DNA of 64,000 bases. It comes from Streptomyces sp. F63. GTDB lineage: Bacteria > Actinomycetota > Actinomycetes > Streptomycetales > Streptomycetaceae. The position numbers and the translations under genes are program-made. Positions 15,226-23,221 of the stretch are shown here, one piece after another. The DNA lies in the NCBI RefSeq assembly GCF_018070345.1, contig NZ_JAGPXX010000014.1, positions 1 through 64,000 on the forward strand. Direction: 5' to 3'. Below the pieces are notes generated by a model. The model saw only the letters and a list, made by a program, of their open reading frames with translations. It did not search any database and had not been told where the DNA came from. Within the stretch, counting starts at the first letter, position 1; each line of letters starts with the position of its first letter.

Positions 15226-16830
15226 GTGCCCTCAGCGACCCCCGCTTCCGCTCCCGACGCCGACCACTCCCCGGACACGGTCCTCGTCGTCGATTTCGGC
15301 GCGCAGTACGCCCAGCTCATCGCCCGTCGCGTCCGCGAGGCCCGGGTCTACAGCGAGATCGTCCCGCACACCACACCGGTGTCCGAGATCCTCGCCCGCA
15401 ACCCCAAGGCGATCATCCTCTCCGGCGGTCCCTCCTCGGTCTACGCCGAGGACGCCCCGCACGTCGGCCCCGAACTGTTCGAGGCCGGTGTCCCCGTCTT
15501 CGGCATCTGCTACGGCTTCCAGGCGATGGCCAAGGCCCTCGGCGGCACGGTGGCCCGCACCGGCACCCGGGAGTACGGCGGCACGGAGCTGACCGTCTCC
15601 CGCCCCGCCTCCACCCTCTTCGAGGGCACCCCCGCCGAGCAGTCGGTGTGGATGTCGCACGGCGACTCGGTCGCCGAGGCCCCCGAGGGCTTCACCGTCA
15701 CCGCCTCCACGCCGGGCACTCCCGTCGCCGCCTTCGAGAGCGACGAGAAGAAGCTCTACGGTGTGCAGCACCACCCCGAGGTGATGCACTCCACCCACGG
15801 CCAGCTCGTCCTGGAGCACTTCCTCTACCGGGGCGCCGGCCTCAGCCCGGACTGGACGATGGCCAACGTCGTCGAGGAGTCCGTGGCCGCCATCCGCGAG
15901 CGCATCGGCGACAAGCGCGCCATCTGCGGCCTCTCCGGCGGCGTCGACTCCGCGGTCGCCGCGGCCCTGGTGCAGAAGGCCATCGGTGACAGGCTCACCT
16001 GCGTCTACGTCGACCACGGCCTGATGCGCAAGGGGGAGTCGGAGCAGGTCGAGAAGGACTTCGTGGCGGCGACCGGCGTCAAGCTGAAGGTCGTGGACGC
16101 CGAGGAGCGCTTCCTCTCGGCACTGGCCGGCGTCTCCGACCCCGAGCAGAAGCGGAAGATCATCGGCCGGGAGTTCATCCGGGTCTTCGAGCAGGCCGCG
16201 TCCGAGATCGTCGCCGAGGCGGGCGAGCACGGGGAGTCCGTGGAGTTCCTGGTGCAGGGCACGCTCTACCCGGACGTCGTCGAGTCCGGCGGCGGCACCG
16301 GCACCGCCAACATCAAGTCCCACCACAACGTGGGCGGCCTCCCCGAGGACCTCCAGTTCCAGCTCGTGGAGCCGCTGCGCCGGCTCTTCAAGGACGAGGT
16401 CCGGATGGTCGGCCAGGAGCTGGGCCTCCCCGAGGAGATCGTCCAGCGCCAGCCCTTCCCCGGTCCGGGCCTGGCGATCCGCATCGTCGGCGACATCACC
16501 CGGGAGCGGCTGGACCTGCTCCGTGAGGCCGACGCCATCGCCCGGCAGGAGCTGACCGCCGCCGGCCTGGACCGCGAGATCTGGCAGTGCCCGGTCGTGC
16601 TGCTGGCGGACGTGCGCTCGGTCGGAGTCCAGGGCGACGGCCGGACGTACGGCCACCCGGTCGTACTCCGCCCGGTCTCGTCCGAGGACGCCATGACGGC
16701 GGACTGGACCCGGCTGCCCTACGACGTGCTCGCGCGGATCTCCACCCGGATCACCAACGAGGTCGACGAGGTCAACCGCGTGGTCCTCGACGTGACCAGC
16801 AAGCCCCCGGGCACCATCGAGTGGGAGTGA
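15226..16830 (+). CDS. guaA: GMP synthase (glutamine-hydrolysing)
   Basis: Aminates XMP to GMP with glutamine and ATP, the last step of GMP synthesis. The N-terminal class I glutamine amidotransferase domain has the nucleophile in FGICYGFQAMA and the HHPEV triad motif; the ATP-pyrophosphatase P-loop is LSGGVDSAVAA; the C-terminal dimerisation domain contains QPFPGPGLAIR and the end KPPGTIEWE shared by GuaA proteins. About 534 residues, normal length. GTG is the start: GGAAGG sits 8 nt upstream, and the conserved VLVVDFGAQYAQLIARR follows a short N-terminal tail. It diverges from chorismate mutase and ends at a 20-bp terminator hairpin. Confidence 0.98.
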   Translation: MPSATPASAPDADHSPDTVLVVDFGAQYAQLIARRVREARVYSEIVPHTTPVSEILARNPKAIILSGGPSSVYAEDAPHVGPELFEAGVPVFGICYGFQAMAKALGGTVARTGTREYGGTELTVSRPASTLFEGTPAEQSVWMSHGDSVAEAPEGFTVTASTPGTPVAAFESDEKKLYGVQHHPEVMHSTHGQLVLEHFLYRGAGLSPDWTMANVVEESVAAIRERIGDKRAICGLSGGVDSAVAAALVQKAIGDRLTCVYVDHGLMRKGESEQVEKDFVAATGVKLKVVDAEERFLSALAGVSDPEQKRKIIGREFIRVFEQAASEIVAEAGEHGESVEFLVQGTLYPDVVESGGGTGTANIKSHHNVGGLPEDLQFQLVEPLRRLFKDEVRMVGQELGLPEEIVQRQPFPGPGLAIRIVGDITRERLDLLREADAIARQELTAAGLDREIWQCPVVLLADVRSVGVQGDGRTYGHPVVLRPVSSEDAMTADWTRLPYDVLARISTRITNEVDEVNRVVLDVTSKPPGTIEWE

Positions 16831-16866
16831 CCCCTCCGGGTCCCGCTCCTGCCTCCGCCGCACGTC

Positions 16867-16912
16867 AACCCCGGCGCCGCCACTCACACGGATGAGTGGC
16901 GGCGCCGGGGTT
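16867..16912. terminator. Perfect 20-bp hairpin after guaA
   Basis: The arms 16867-16886 and 16893-16912 are exactly complementary over 20 nt around the 6-nt loop CACGGA. It follows guaA by 36 nt and is one of the two longest perfect stems in the window. Confidence 0.85.
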
Positions 16913-16964
16913 CGCGGTGGGTAGGCTGATCGGATCGGCGACGATGCGTCTCATGGGAGCACTG

Positions 16965-17549
16965 ATGAGTGTCGAACCACAGCGCCAGCACCACTGGCCG
17001 CAGCCGCCGCCGGGTGGCTACACCGCCGACGACCTGGACCGGCTCCCCGACCTGCCTCCGCACACGGAGCTGATCGACGGGAGCCTCGTCTTCATGAGTC
17101 CGCAGACGGTTTTTCACACGCGCACCATGCGTCTGCTGGAGAACGGAATCCTGCGCACGGCGCCGGAGGATCTGGAGACGATGCGGGAGGTGACCGTCGT
17201 CCTGGGAGAGCGGCAGCGGCCCGAGCCGGACCTGATCGTCATCCCGGCGCGTGCGGTCGCGAAGCCCGACCAGACGGCTTTCCGTCCCGAGGACGTGATC
17301 CTCGCCGTCGAGGTCGTCTCCGACGACTCCAAGGCGCGGGACCGGGAGACCAAGCCGCTGAAGTACGCCAAGGCGGGCATCCCGCACTTCTGGCGGGTGG
17401 AGAGCGACAACGGGCGTCCCGTGGTCTACGTCTACGAGCGCGACCCGGCCACCGGCGCCTATGTGGCGACCGGCATCCACCACAACCGGCTGAAGCTGTC
17501 CGTTCCGTTCACCATCGACATCGACCTGACCGGGGCCACCCGCCCCTGA
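16965..17549 (+). CDS. Uma2-family putative endonuclease (PD-(D/E)XK fold)
   Basis: About 194 residues, the usual length for Uma2/DUF820 proteins that are abundant in actinomycetes and cyanobacteria. The restriction-nuclease-like core is present: YTADDLDRLPDLPPHTELIDG, then EPDLIVI with the Asp, LAVEVVSDDS with the Glu, and KPLKYAKAGIPHFW with the Lys. ATG was chosen for GGGAG 5 nt upstream; three earlier in-frame starts exist up to 16896. It stands alone between guaA and a DoxX gene. The biological role of Uma2 proteins is unsettled, so nuclease activity is a family-based prediction. Confidence 0.85.
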   Translation: MSVEPQRQHHWPQPPPGGYTADDLDRLPDLPPHTELIDGSLVFMSPQTVFHTRTMRLLENGILRTAPEDLETMREVTVVLGERQRPEPDLIVIPARAVAKPDQTAFRPEDVILAVEVVSDDSKARDRETKPLKYAKAGIPHFWRVESDNGRPVVYVYERDPATGAYVATGIHHNRLKLSVPFTIDIDLTGATRP

Positions 17550-17558
17550 GCGGCCCGT

Positions 17559-17591
17559 CCCCCTTCGGTCCCCCTTCGGTCCCCCTTCGGT
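17559..17591. repeat. Three tandem 11-nt repeats CCCCCTTCGGT
   Basis: Three exact head-to-tail copies begin 10 nt after the stop of the Uma2 gene. The 11-nt period is close to one helical turn. No hairpin is formed. Role unknown. Confidence 0.85.
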
Positions 17592-17670
17592 CCGCCGCAG
17601 GAGCCCGCCGCCCGGGGCCCGTGCCGGGAGGGCCTGCTCGAAGATGATCGGATCTGCTCAGTTCATTTGA

Positions 17671-17699
17671 TTGTTGATGTACTTCGTCTCCCCTAATCG
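17671..17699 (+). promoter_or_regulatory. Candidate promoter of the DoxX gene
   Basis: TTGTTG, 17 nt, TAATCG in a locally AT-rich stretch (17660-17700). It lies 52 nt before the ATG. Confidence 0.35.
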
Positions 17700-17750
17700 G
17701 TCCGGATCGTGGAGAATTCTGCCCCCGGCAGCGATCGAGAGGCGGACCTC

Positions 17751-18272
17751 ATGGCGCACGGGCTCCACCGGGCACAGACGCCGGAGCCGGCGGGAGCACG
17801 GGCCACCGCTGCCCGGTACGCCCTGCTCCCGCTGCGCATCTTCCTCGGCGTCACCTTCGTCTACGCGGGCATCGACAAGCTCACCGATCCGGCCTTCATC
17901 GCCGACTCCGGAGCCGGATCGATCGGCCGGCTGATGGACTCCGTGCGGGACAACTCCGCGGTCCCGGCCCTGGTGGACCTCGGGCTCCGCGATCCCTCGC
18001 TGATGGGCTACGCCATCGCGGGCGGCGAGATCGCGGTCGGCCTCGGCACGCTGTTCGGACTCCTCGCCCGGCTCGCGGCGTTCGGCGGCGCCCTGATCTC
18101 GCTGAGCCTCTGGCTGACGGTGAGCTGGCCGTCGGACCCCTACTACTACGGCAACGACCTGGCCTATCTGATGGCCTGGCTGCCGCTGGTGCTGGCGGGC
18201 GCCCCGTATCTCTCCCTGGACGCGGTCCTGGCCAGGCGCCGCGCCCGCCACGGGCAGCCACTGTACGGCTGA
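17751..18272 (+). CDS. DoxX-family membrane protein
   Basis: About 173 residues with four predicted membrane helices: LLPLRIFLGVTFVYAGIDKL at the first helix, then IAGGEIAVGLGTLFGLLARL, a third helix ALISLSLWLTV and a last one LMAWLPLVLAG. This is the DoxX/SURF4 layout linked to thiol and oxidative-stress complexes in mycobacteria. ATG was chosen because GAGAGG lies 8 nt upstream; a GTG 14 codons earlier is possible. It converges on the small membrane protein gene. The physiological role here is unknown. Confidence 0.85.
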   Translation: MAHGLHRAQTPEPAGARATAARYALLPLRIFLGVTFVYAGIDKLTDPAFIADSGAGSIGRLMDSVRDNSAVPALVDLGLRDPSLMGYAIAGGEIAVGLGTLFGLLARLAAFGGALISLSLWLTVSWPSDPYYYGNDLAYLMAWLPLVLAGAPYLSLDAVLARRRARHGQPLYG

Positions 18273-18399
18273 GGCGGGGCCCCCGACCGTCAGCACGGGG
18301 TGCGGGCCGGTCCGGAAGCGCGCCGGGCACACCACCGGTCCCGCGCGTCCGGCGCACCAGCGGCACCCCGCGTCACCGCGAACCGCCGCGCCGGCCGCG

Positions 18400-18681
18400 T
18401 CACCCCCGGGCGTCCCGCGGCCTCCCGTCATCCGCGAGCCCCCGGCGTGCCCCGTGCCGCGCGCGCCGCCGGCGTACGCCGTGGGAGACCGCCCCCACGA
18501 CCCCCGCCGCGCCCAGGCCGAGGAGGACGGCGGGCAGCAGCCGCGGGCCCGGCCCGGGCTCCACGGCACCGGCCGCGTCCAGCAGGGCCACGACGCCCGC
18601 GGCGAGCAGGACCAGCCCGGCGACGAGCTTCGCCGGTTCGAACGCGTGACGGCCGCGGCCGCCGTGCTCACGGGGCGGCAC
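18400..18681 (-). CDS. Small membrane protein coupled to the PspC gene
   Basis: About 93 residues with two hydrophobic segments, LVAGLVLLAAGVVALLDAAG and LLPAVLLGLGAAGVVGAVS, and a basic C-terminal tail. It starts at a GTG lying 14 nt inside the end of the upstream PspC-domain gene, with AGGTGGA just before it, so it is translated by coupling. No enzymatic motif is visible. It probably works with the PspC protein in envelope stress sensing, which is inference from gene order. Confidence 0.75.
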   Translation of the reverse strand: MPPREHGGRGRHAFEPAKLVAGLVLLAAGVVALLDAAGAVEPGPGPRLLPAVLLGLGAAGVVGAVSHGVRRRRARHGARRGLADDGRPRDARG

Positions 18682-20155
18682 GTTCCACCTCCACCCGGCC
18701 CAGGCCGGCTTCGAGTTCGAGGACGAGCGTGCCGGCCGGGGTGCGCCCGCCCTCCGGCCGCAGGGTCACGGACCGTGTGGTGCCGGGCTCGACGTCGATG
18801 TCGTCCGGCGGGTCGCCGGGCAGCCGGCTGTCGCCGAGGCCGATGTCCACGGTCAGCTCCAGGACGGCGTCCGGCGGGACGAGGACCAGGAGTTCGCCCG
18901 CGCCGACGCTCGCGCGGGTGGCGACCGTCTCGTCCTTCCCCAGGTCGAGTGCGCTGAGGTCCAGCTCGGCCCGTCCCGTGCCGTGCCCGTACACGGGGCG
19001 TACGTCGGCCACCGAGGCCGGGCGCCAGGCGGTCTGCCGCCAGTGCGTGGTCACGCTCTCCGGGAGGCTGCCCGCGCCCACCAGCAGCCCGCAGGTCAGC
19101 ACCGCGGCGACGACCGTGCCGCCGCCGGCCCGGCCGTACCAGGCGGCCACCGCCAGCCCGAGCCCGAACACCGCGAGGGCGGCGGCGAGCCCGGTCTGCA
19201 GGCTGCTGGTGAGCGGCTCCGACTCCCAGGTCAGCAGGGTGCCGGTGACGGCGGCGAGCACCGCGGCCAGGAACGTCCAGCCACCGGTCCAGGGGCCGCC
19301 GAGGCCGCGCCGTCCACCGCACGACGCCCCGGCGGCCGCCGCCCGCGGGCCGTACGGACCGGCGTCCGGCCCGTCGTCCGGGCCCCAGAGATAACCGGTG
19401 CAGCCGGTGCCCGGCAGGCCCGTGGTGCCGTCCTTGACGATCGGGTCGCGCCACCAGGACGGGCCGCCGGGGGAGGGCGGGGCCGTTGTCTCGGGGGGCG
19501 CGTCCGCAACGGCCTGCGCCGCCGCCGCGTCCACCACGGCGCCCGCCCGCTCCACGCGCCGCTTCCGCAGCGACCACGAGCAGACGCCGGCCAGCGCGGA
19601 CGACAGCAGGACGGCGAAGAAGAGCACCGGCCCGTTGTTGAGCATGGACAGCAGCAGACCGGAACCGACCAGCGCGAAGAGCAGAGCGGTCAGCGCCGTC
19701 CCCTCGACGCGGCCGGAGAGCAGCCGCCGCAGCTCGTTCTCGTCCTCGCCGTCGAGCGGGATCAGCAGCCAGGCGAAGCCGTACGCGATGAGGCCGATGC
19801 CCCCGGCCAGGGCGAGCACGGTGAGGACGATCCGGAAGATCACCGGGTCCAGGTCGAACTGCCGGCCGAGGCCGCCGCAGACCCCGGCGATGGTCTTCGT
19901 CCGGCGGCTGCGCCGCAGCCGGGGCAGCACGGGCGGGACACCGGAGGCGGGGTCGGCGGTGCTGCCCGCGGCGGCGCCGGACGGGGCACCGGCACCGGGC
20001 CCGGCGGGGGCCGGGCCACCGGGGCCCGCGGGGCCGTCCGGCTCCGCCGGGCCCGGACGCGCGGACTCGCCCCGGTCGTTGGCGCCGCCGGAGTCCACCG
20101 GGGCGCCTCCGGGTGCGCCGGCCGCCGGGCCCCGGGTCGGCTGCTGATCGGTCAT
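18668..20155 (-). CDS. PspC-domain membrane protein with C-terminal LiaF-like beta domain
   Basis: About 495 residues. After a Pro/Gly/Ala-rich N-terminus of about 80 residues comes a PspC domain (RRSRRTKTIAGVCGGLGRQF ... IAYGFAWLLIPL), four or five further membrane segments, and a C-terminal beta-rich domain of about 110 residues with Asp- and Gly-rich turns such as TVDIGLGDSRLPG, resembling the LiaF-type antibiotic-response domain. Start is the ATG beginning MTDQQPTRG; the frame stays open far upstream, but that is antisense to the histidine kinase gene. It diverges from a PspC-domain kinase, pointing to one envelope-stress system. No strong ribosome site is visible. Confidence 0.85.
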   Translation of the reverse strand: MTDQQPTRGPAAGAPGGAPVDSGGANDRGESARPGPAEPDGPAGPGGPAPAGPGAGAPSGAAAGSTADPASGVPPVLPRLRRSRRTKTIAGVCGGLGRQFDLDPVIFRIVLTVLALAGGIGLIAYGFAWLLIPLDGEDENELRRLLSGRVEGTALTALLFALVGSGLLLSMLNNGPVLFFAVLLSSALAGVCSWSLRKRRVERAGAVVDAAAAQAVADAPPETTAPPSPGGPSWWRDPIVKDGTTGLPGTGCTGYLWGPDDGPDAGPYGPRAAAAGASCGGRRGLGGPWTGGWTFLAAVLAAVTGTLLTWESEPLTSSLQTGLAAALAVFGLGLAVAAWYGRAGGGTVVAAVLTCGLLVGAGSLPESVTTHWRQTAWRPASVADVRPVYGHGTGRAELDLSALDLGKDETVATRASVGAGELLVLVPPDAVLELTVDIGLGDSRLPGDPPDDIDVEPGTTRSVTLRPEGGRTPAGTLVLELEAGLGRVEVERAAP

Positions 20156-20524
20156 GTGTCCATGGTGACGGCCCGGCGGCCCCGGCAGCACCCGTGACGA
20201 CCCTGGCGGAACCCTGACCTTTCCCCGAGGCGGCCCGGCGCGGCCCCGCGCACCCGCCCCGGGGGCGGCCCGGGCCGGTGACGCCCGGCGCGATGCCCCG
20301 GCCCCACGGCCCCGGGCTTCAAGCCCCCGGGGCCCCGAACCTCCCGGAACGGCAGGGGCCCGCGCTCGCTCCGGGGCTCCGGCGCGCCCGGGGAACCCGC
20401 GTACGGAGCCCACGCCGCCCGGGCCCCGTCCCCCCGCGGCGCATCCCGGACTCCCGGAACCCCCGGGACGGTTCAGGGGCCGACCCTGATGCCCGGCCGG
20501 CCGCTCCCGTGTGACCATCGGTTC

Positions 20525-21898
20525 ATGACCGCCGCCGCCCCCCGCGCCGGGACTCCCCGCGCGGGCAGTCCCCCCGCCCCCGGTCCCGAGGTCCCCGAGG
20601 AGCCACCGGTCCGCAAGCTCTACCGGAGCGCCGAGGGCCGCATGCTGGGCGGCGTGGCCCGTGGCCTCGCCGGGCATCTGGGGCTGCCGGTGTCCTGGGT
20701 GCGGATCTTCTTCGTGGCGCTCTTCATGGTGGAAGGGCTCGGCGCGCTGCTGTACGCGGCCTTCTGGTTCGTGGTGCCGCTCGGCGTCGGCGGCGTGGAG
20801 GCACCGCGCGGCGCGGGCGGGGGCCCGGCGGTGGCCAGGGGCGGGGCCACCGCTGCGACCGGGACGGGCACCGAGGCCGGCACCGGTCCGGACGGCCGGC
20901 GCAGGCTCCTCGTCCGCAAGCCGGACCGGGGGCAGATCATCGCGCTGCTCGCCATGGTCGTCGGCGTGGCCGTGTTCGTGGACAACCTCCAGCTCGGCCG
21001 CCGGGCCAACGCCTACCTCTGGCCGACGCTGCTGATCGGCGCGGGCGTCGTCCTGGTCTGGCGGCAGGCCGACAACGCGCGCCGCGCCCACTGGGCCGCC
21101 GTGACCCGCCGCAAGCGGGTGCTGCCGCTGGTGCGCGGGGCGGCCGGGGTGCTGCTCGTGGGCGTGGGCGTGAGCGCCATCGTCGTGATGCAGGGCTCGG
21201 CGCGGCATCTGGGCGCGGTGTTGCAGGCGTCCCTCGCGGTGCTGGTCGGCATCGCCCTGCTCGCGGGCCCGTATCTGATCCGCATGGCGCAGGACCTGTC
21301 GGAGGAGCGGCTGATGCGCATCCGCGCCCAGGAGCGCGCGGAAGTCGCGGCCCACGTGCACGACTCGGTGCTGCACACCCTGACGCTGATCCAGCGCAAC
21401 GCCGAGAACTCCCGCGAGGTCGCCCGTCTCGCGCGCGCCCAGGAACGGGAGTTGCGGGCCTGGCTCTACAAGCCGGAGGGCCGCGGCAAGGACGAGGAGG
21501 AGGAACCGGACACCCTGGCCGAGGCCGTGAAGGCCACGGCGGCGGAGGTGGAGGACGACCACGGGGTGCCGGTCGAGGTCGTCTGCGTCGGCGACTGCCC
21601 GGTGGACGAAGGGCTGGGCGCCCAGCTCCAGGCCGCACGGGAGGCGATGGTCAACGCGGCCAAGTACGGTGGCGAGGGCGGGGCGGTGCAGGTCTACGCG
21701 GAGGTCGAGGGGACGACGGTGTTCATCTCCGTACGCGACCGGGGCCCGGGCTTCGACCTGGACGCCGTCCCGGCGGACCGGATGGGCGTCCGGGAGTCGA
21801 TCATCGGCAGGATGCAGCGCAACGGCGGTACGGCGAGGCTCCGTTCGGCACCGGACGGCGGCACCGAGGTGGAACTCGAAATGGAACGCTCGGCATGA
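20525..21898 (+). CDS. PspC-domain sensor histidine kinase (NarL/DegS-type)
   Basis: About 457 residues. An N-terminal PspC domain (VRKLYRSAEGRMLGGVARGL) gives two membrane segments and is followed by three or four more helices. The dimerisation box has the phospho-accepting His in EVAAHVHDSVLHTLTLIQ, and the C-terminal HATPase has N (AREAMVNAAKYG), the DRGPGFD G1 box and GVRESIIGRMQRNGG. It phosphorylates the LuxR-type regulator downstream. ATG was chosen in front of the Ala/Pro tail; an ATG at 20489 is possible. No ribosome site is evident, so the mRNA may be leaderless. The PspC fusion suggests sensing of membrane stress. Confidence 0.88.
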   Translation: MTAAAPRAGTPRAGSPPAPGPEVPEEPPVRKLYRSAEGRMLGGVARGLAGHLGLPVSWVRIFFVALFMVEGLGALLYAAFWFVVPLGVGGVEAPRGAGGGPAVARGGATAATGTGTEAGTGPDGRRRLLVRKPDRGQIIALLAMVVGVAVFVDNLQLGRRANAYLWPTLLIGAGVVLVWRQADNARRAHWAAVTRRKRVLPLVRGAAGVLLVGVGVSAIVVMQGSARHLGAVLQASLAVLVGIALLAGPYLIRMAQDLSEERLMRIRAQERAEVAAHVHDSVLHTLTLIQRNAENSREVARLARAQERELRAWLYKPEGRGKDEEEEPDTLAEAVKATAAEVEDDHGVPVEVVCVGDCPVDEGLGAQLQAAREAMVNAAKYGGEGGAVQVYAEVEGTTVFISVRDRGPGFDLDAVPADRMGVRESIIGRMQRNGGTARLRSAPDGGTEVELEMERSA

Positions 21899-22260
21899 CG
21901 GGTGCGGGGCACGGCATCGGCCCGGGCGGCACGTCAGGCGCCACCGCCACGGCCGGCGCGGGCGGTGCCGCGGTCACGGGCGGCGGGCCGCACGCGGGCC
22001 GGGCGGCCAAGGGACACCGCACGGTTCGGGTTTGCCCGGCCCGGTCCCGCGCGCACTGGGCTTGCACGGGCCGGTCCGGCACCGACCGGGCTCACAGGCG
22101 CCGTGCCGGCGTCGGCCGGGACGGGCGCGGGGCGAGCCCGATGACCCCCGTCCGCCGACGCACCCACGCGCTTAGGCTGGAGCAGTACAGGGGCCGGGAC
22201 GACGAGGACACGACCGCGGCCGCGGCCGGGCAGTACGGACGAGGGACGGACGGGCGATGA
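21895..22260 (+). CDS. Doubtful ORF bridging kinase and regulator
   Basis: This 121-codon frame starts in an ATGA overlap with the kinase stop and ends in an ATGA overlap with the regulator start. Its first 40 codons have Streptomyces-like third positions, but the product (Gly/Ala/Thr, then Arg-rich) has no recognisable fold and codon use decays along it. Either it is a real low-complexity link gene or, more likely, a 358-nt spacer holding the regulator promoter. Confidence 0.2.
   Translation: MTGAGHGIGPGGTSGATATAGAGGAAVTGGGPHAGRAAKGHRTVRVCPARSRAHWACTGRSGTDRAHRRRAGVGRDGRGASPMTPVRRRTHALRLEQYRGRDDEDTTAAAAGQYGRGTDGR
22173..22178 (+). promoter_or_regulatory. Candidate -10 TAGGCT for the response regulator
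   Basis: TAGGCT, a common Streptomyces -10 form, lies about 79 nt upstream of the regulator start. The -35 is not evident. Confidence 0.35.
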
Positions 22261-23099
22261 ACGACGGAACGCGGAACACGGGCGGCGGCACGAGCGGCAC
22301 GAGCGGCACGAGCGGCACCGGCGGCGCGCCGGGAGCCCCGGGAGCCGGCGCGGAAACGGGCGGCGCCGGGGCCGCCGGCGCTCCCGCGGGCAGCGGCCCG
22401 TACGCCGCCGACGCCGCCAACGGCCCGGAGACCGCCGGCCGCCACGCACGGGTCGTCCTGGTCGACGACCACCGGATGTTCCGCACCGGCGTCCAGGCGG
22501 AGATCGGGCAGACGGAGACCACCGGGGTGGAGGTCGTCGGCGAGGCGGCGGACGTCGACCAGGCGGTCACCGTCATCACCGCGACCCGGCCCGAGGTCGT
22601 CCTGCTGGACGTCCACCTCCCGGGCGGCGGCGGCGTCGAGGTGCTGCGCCGGTGCTCCGCCCTGATGGCGGACCAGGAGCGGCCGGTGCGTTTCCTCGCC
22701 CTCTCCGTCTCGGACGCGGCCGAGGACGTCATCGGCGTGATCCGCGGCGGCGCCCGCGGCTACGTCACCAAGACCATCACCGGAACCGACCTGATCAACG
22801 CGGTCTTCCGGGTCAAGGAGGGCGACGCCGTCTTCTCCCCGCGCCTCGCGGGCTTCGTCCTGGACGCCTTCGCCTCCACGGACGCCCCGCCGGTGGACGA
22901 GGACCTGGACCGCCTCACCCAGCGCGAGCGCGAGGTGCTGCGGCTGATCGCGCGCGGCTACGCGTACAAGGAGATCGCCAAGCAGCTCTTCATCTCCGTC
23001 AAGACGGTCGAGTCCCACGTCTCGGCGGTCCTCCGCAAACTCCAGCTCAGCAACCGCCACGAATTGACCCGCTGGGCCACGGCCCGCCGGCTGGTGTGA
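22257..23099 (+). CDS. LuxR/NarL-type response regulator
   Basis: About 280 residues. A Gly/Ala/Thr-rich N-terminal tail of about 60 residues precedes the receiver domain: ARVVLVDDHRMFRTGV with acidic pocket, phospho-acceptor Asp in VVLLDVHLPGGGG, and the conserved Lys in GYVTKTITG. The C-terminal HTH is LTQREREVLRLIARGYAYKE and the recognition-helix region TVESHVSAVLRKLQL. It is the partner of the PspC histidine kinase upstream and would switch genes of the envelope stress response. The long N-terminal tail is unusual; an internal start nearer the receiver domain cannot be excluded. Confidence 0.9.
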   Translation: MNDGTRNTGGGTSGTSGTSGTGGAPGAPGAGAETGGAGAAGAPAGSGPYAADAANGPETAGRHARVVLVDDHRMFRTGVQAEIGQTETTGVEVVGEAADVDQAVTVITATRPEVVLLDVHLPGGGGVEVLRRCSALMADQERPVRFLALSVSDAAEDVIGVIRGGARGYVTKTITGTDLINAVFRVKEGDAVFSPRLAGFVLDAFASTDAPPVDEDLDRLTQREREVLRLIARGYAYKEIAKQLFISVKTVESHVSAVLRKLQLSNRHELTRWATARRLV

Positions 23100-23221
23100 G
23101 CCCGGGGTGTGACGCACCAGCCCCGAACCGGACCGGCCGGGTCCTGCCACTGCCACTGCCTGCCACTGGAGAGGCGTACATGTGATCACCCCGCTACTCT
23201 GTGCGCGGTGAGGAGGGTGGC

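Noticed and set aside
17751..18272. Assignment of the DoxX protein to a mycobacterial-type oxidoreductase complex
   Set aside because: SodA- and SseA-like partners are not nearby, so only the family name is kept.
20156..21562. N-terminal extension of the PspC gene by about 470 codons
   Set aside because: The extension is antisense to the histidine kinase and its spacer; the conserved protein begins at MTDQQPTRG.
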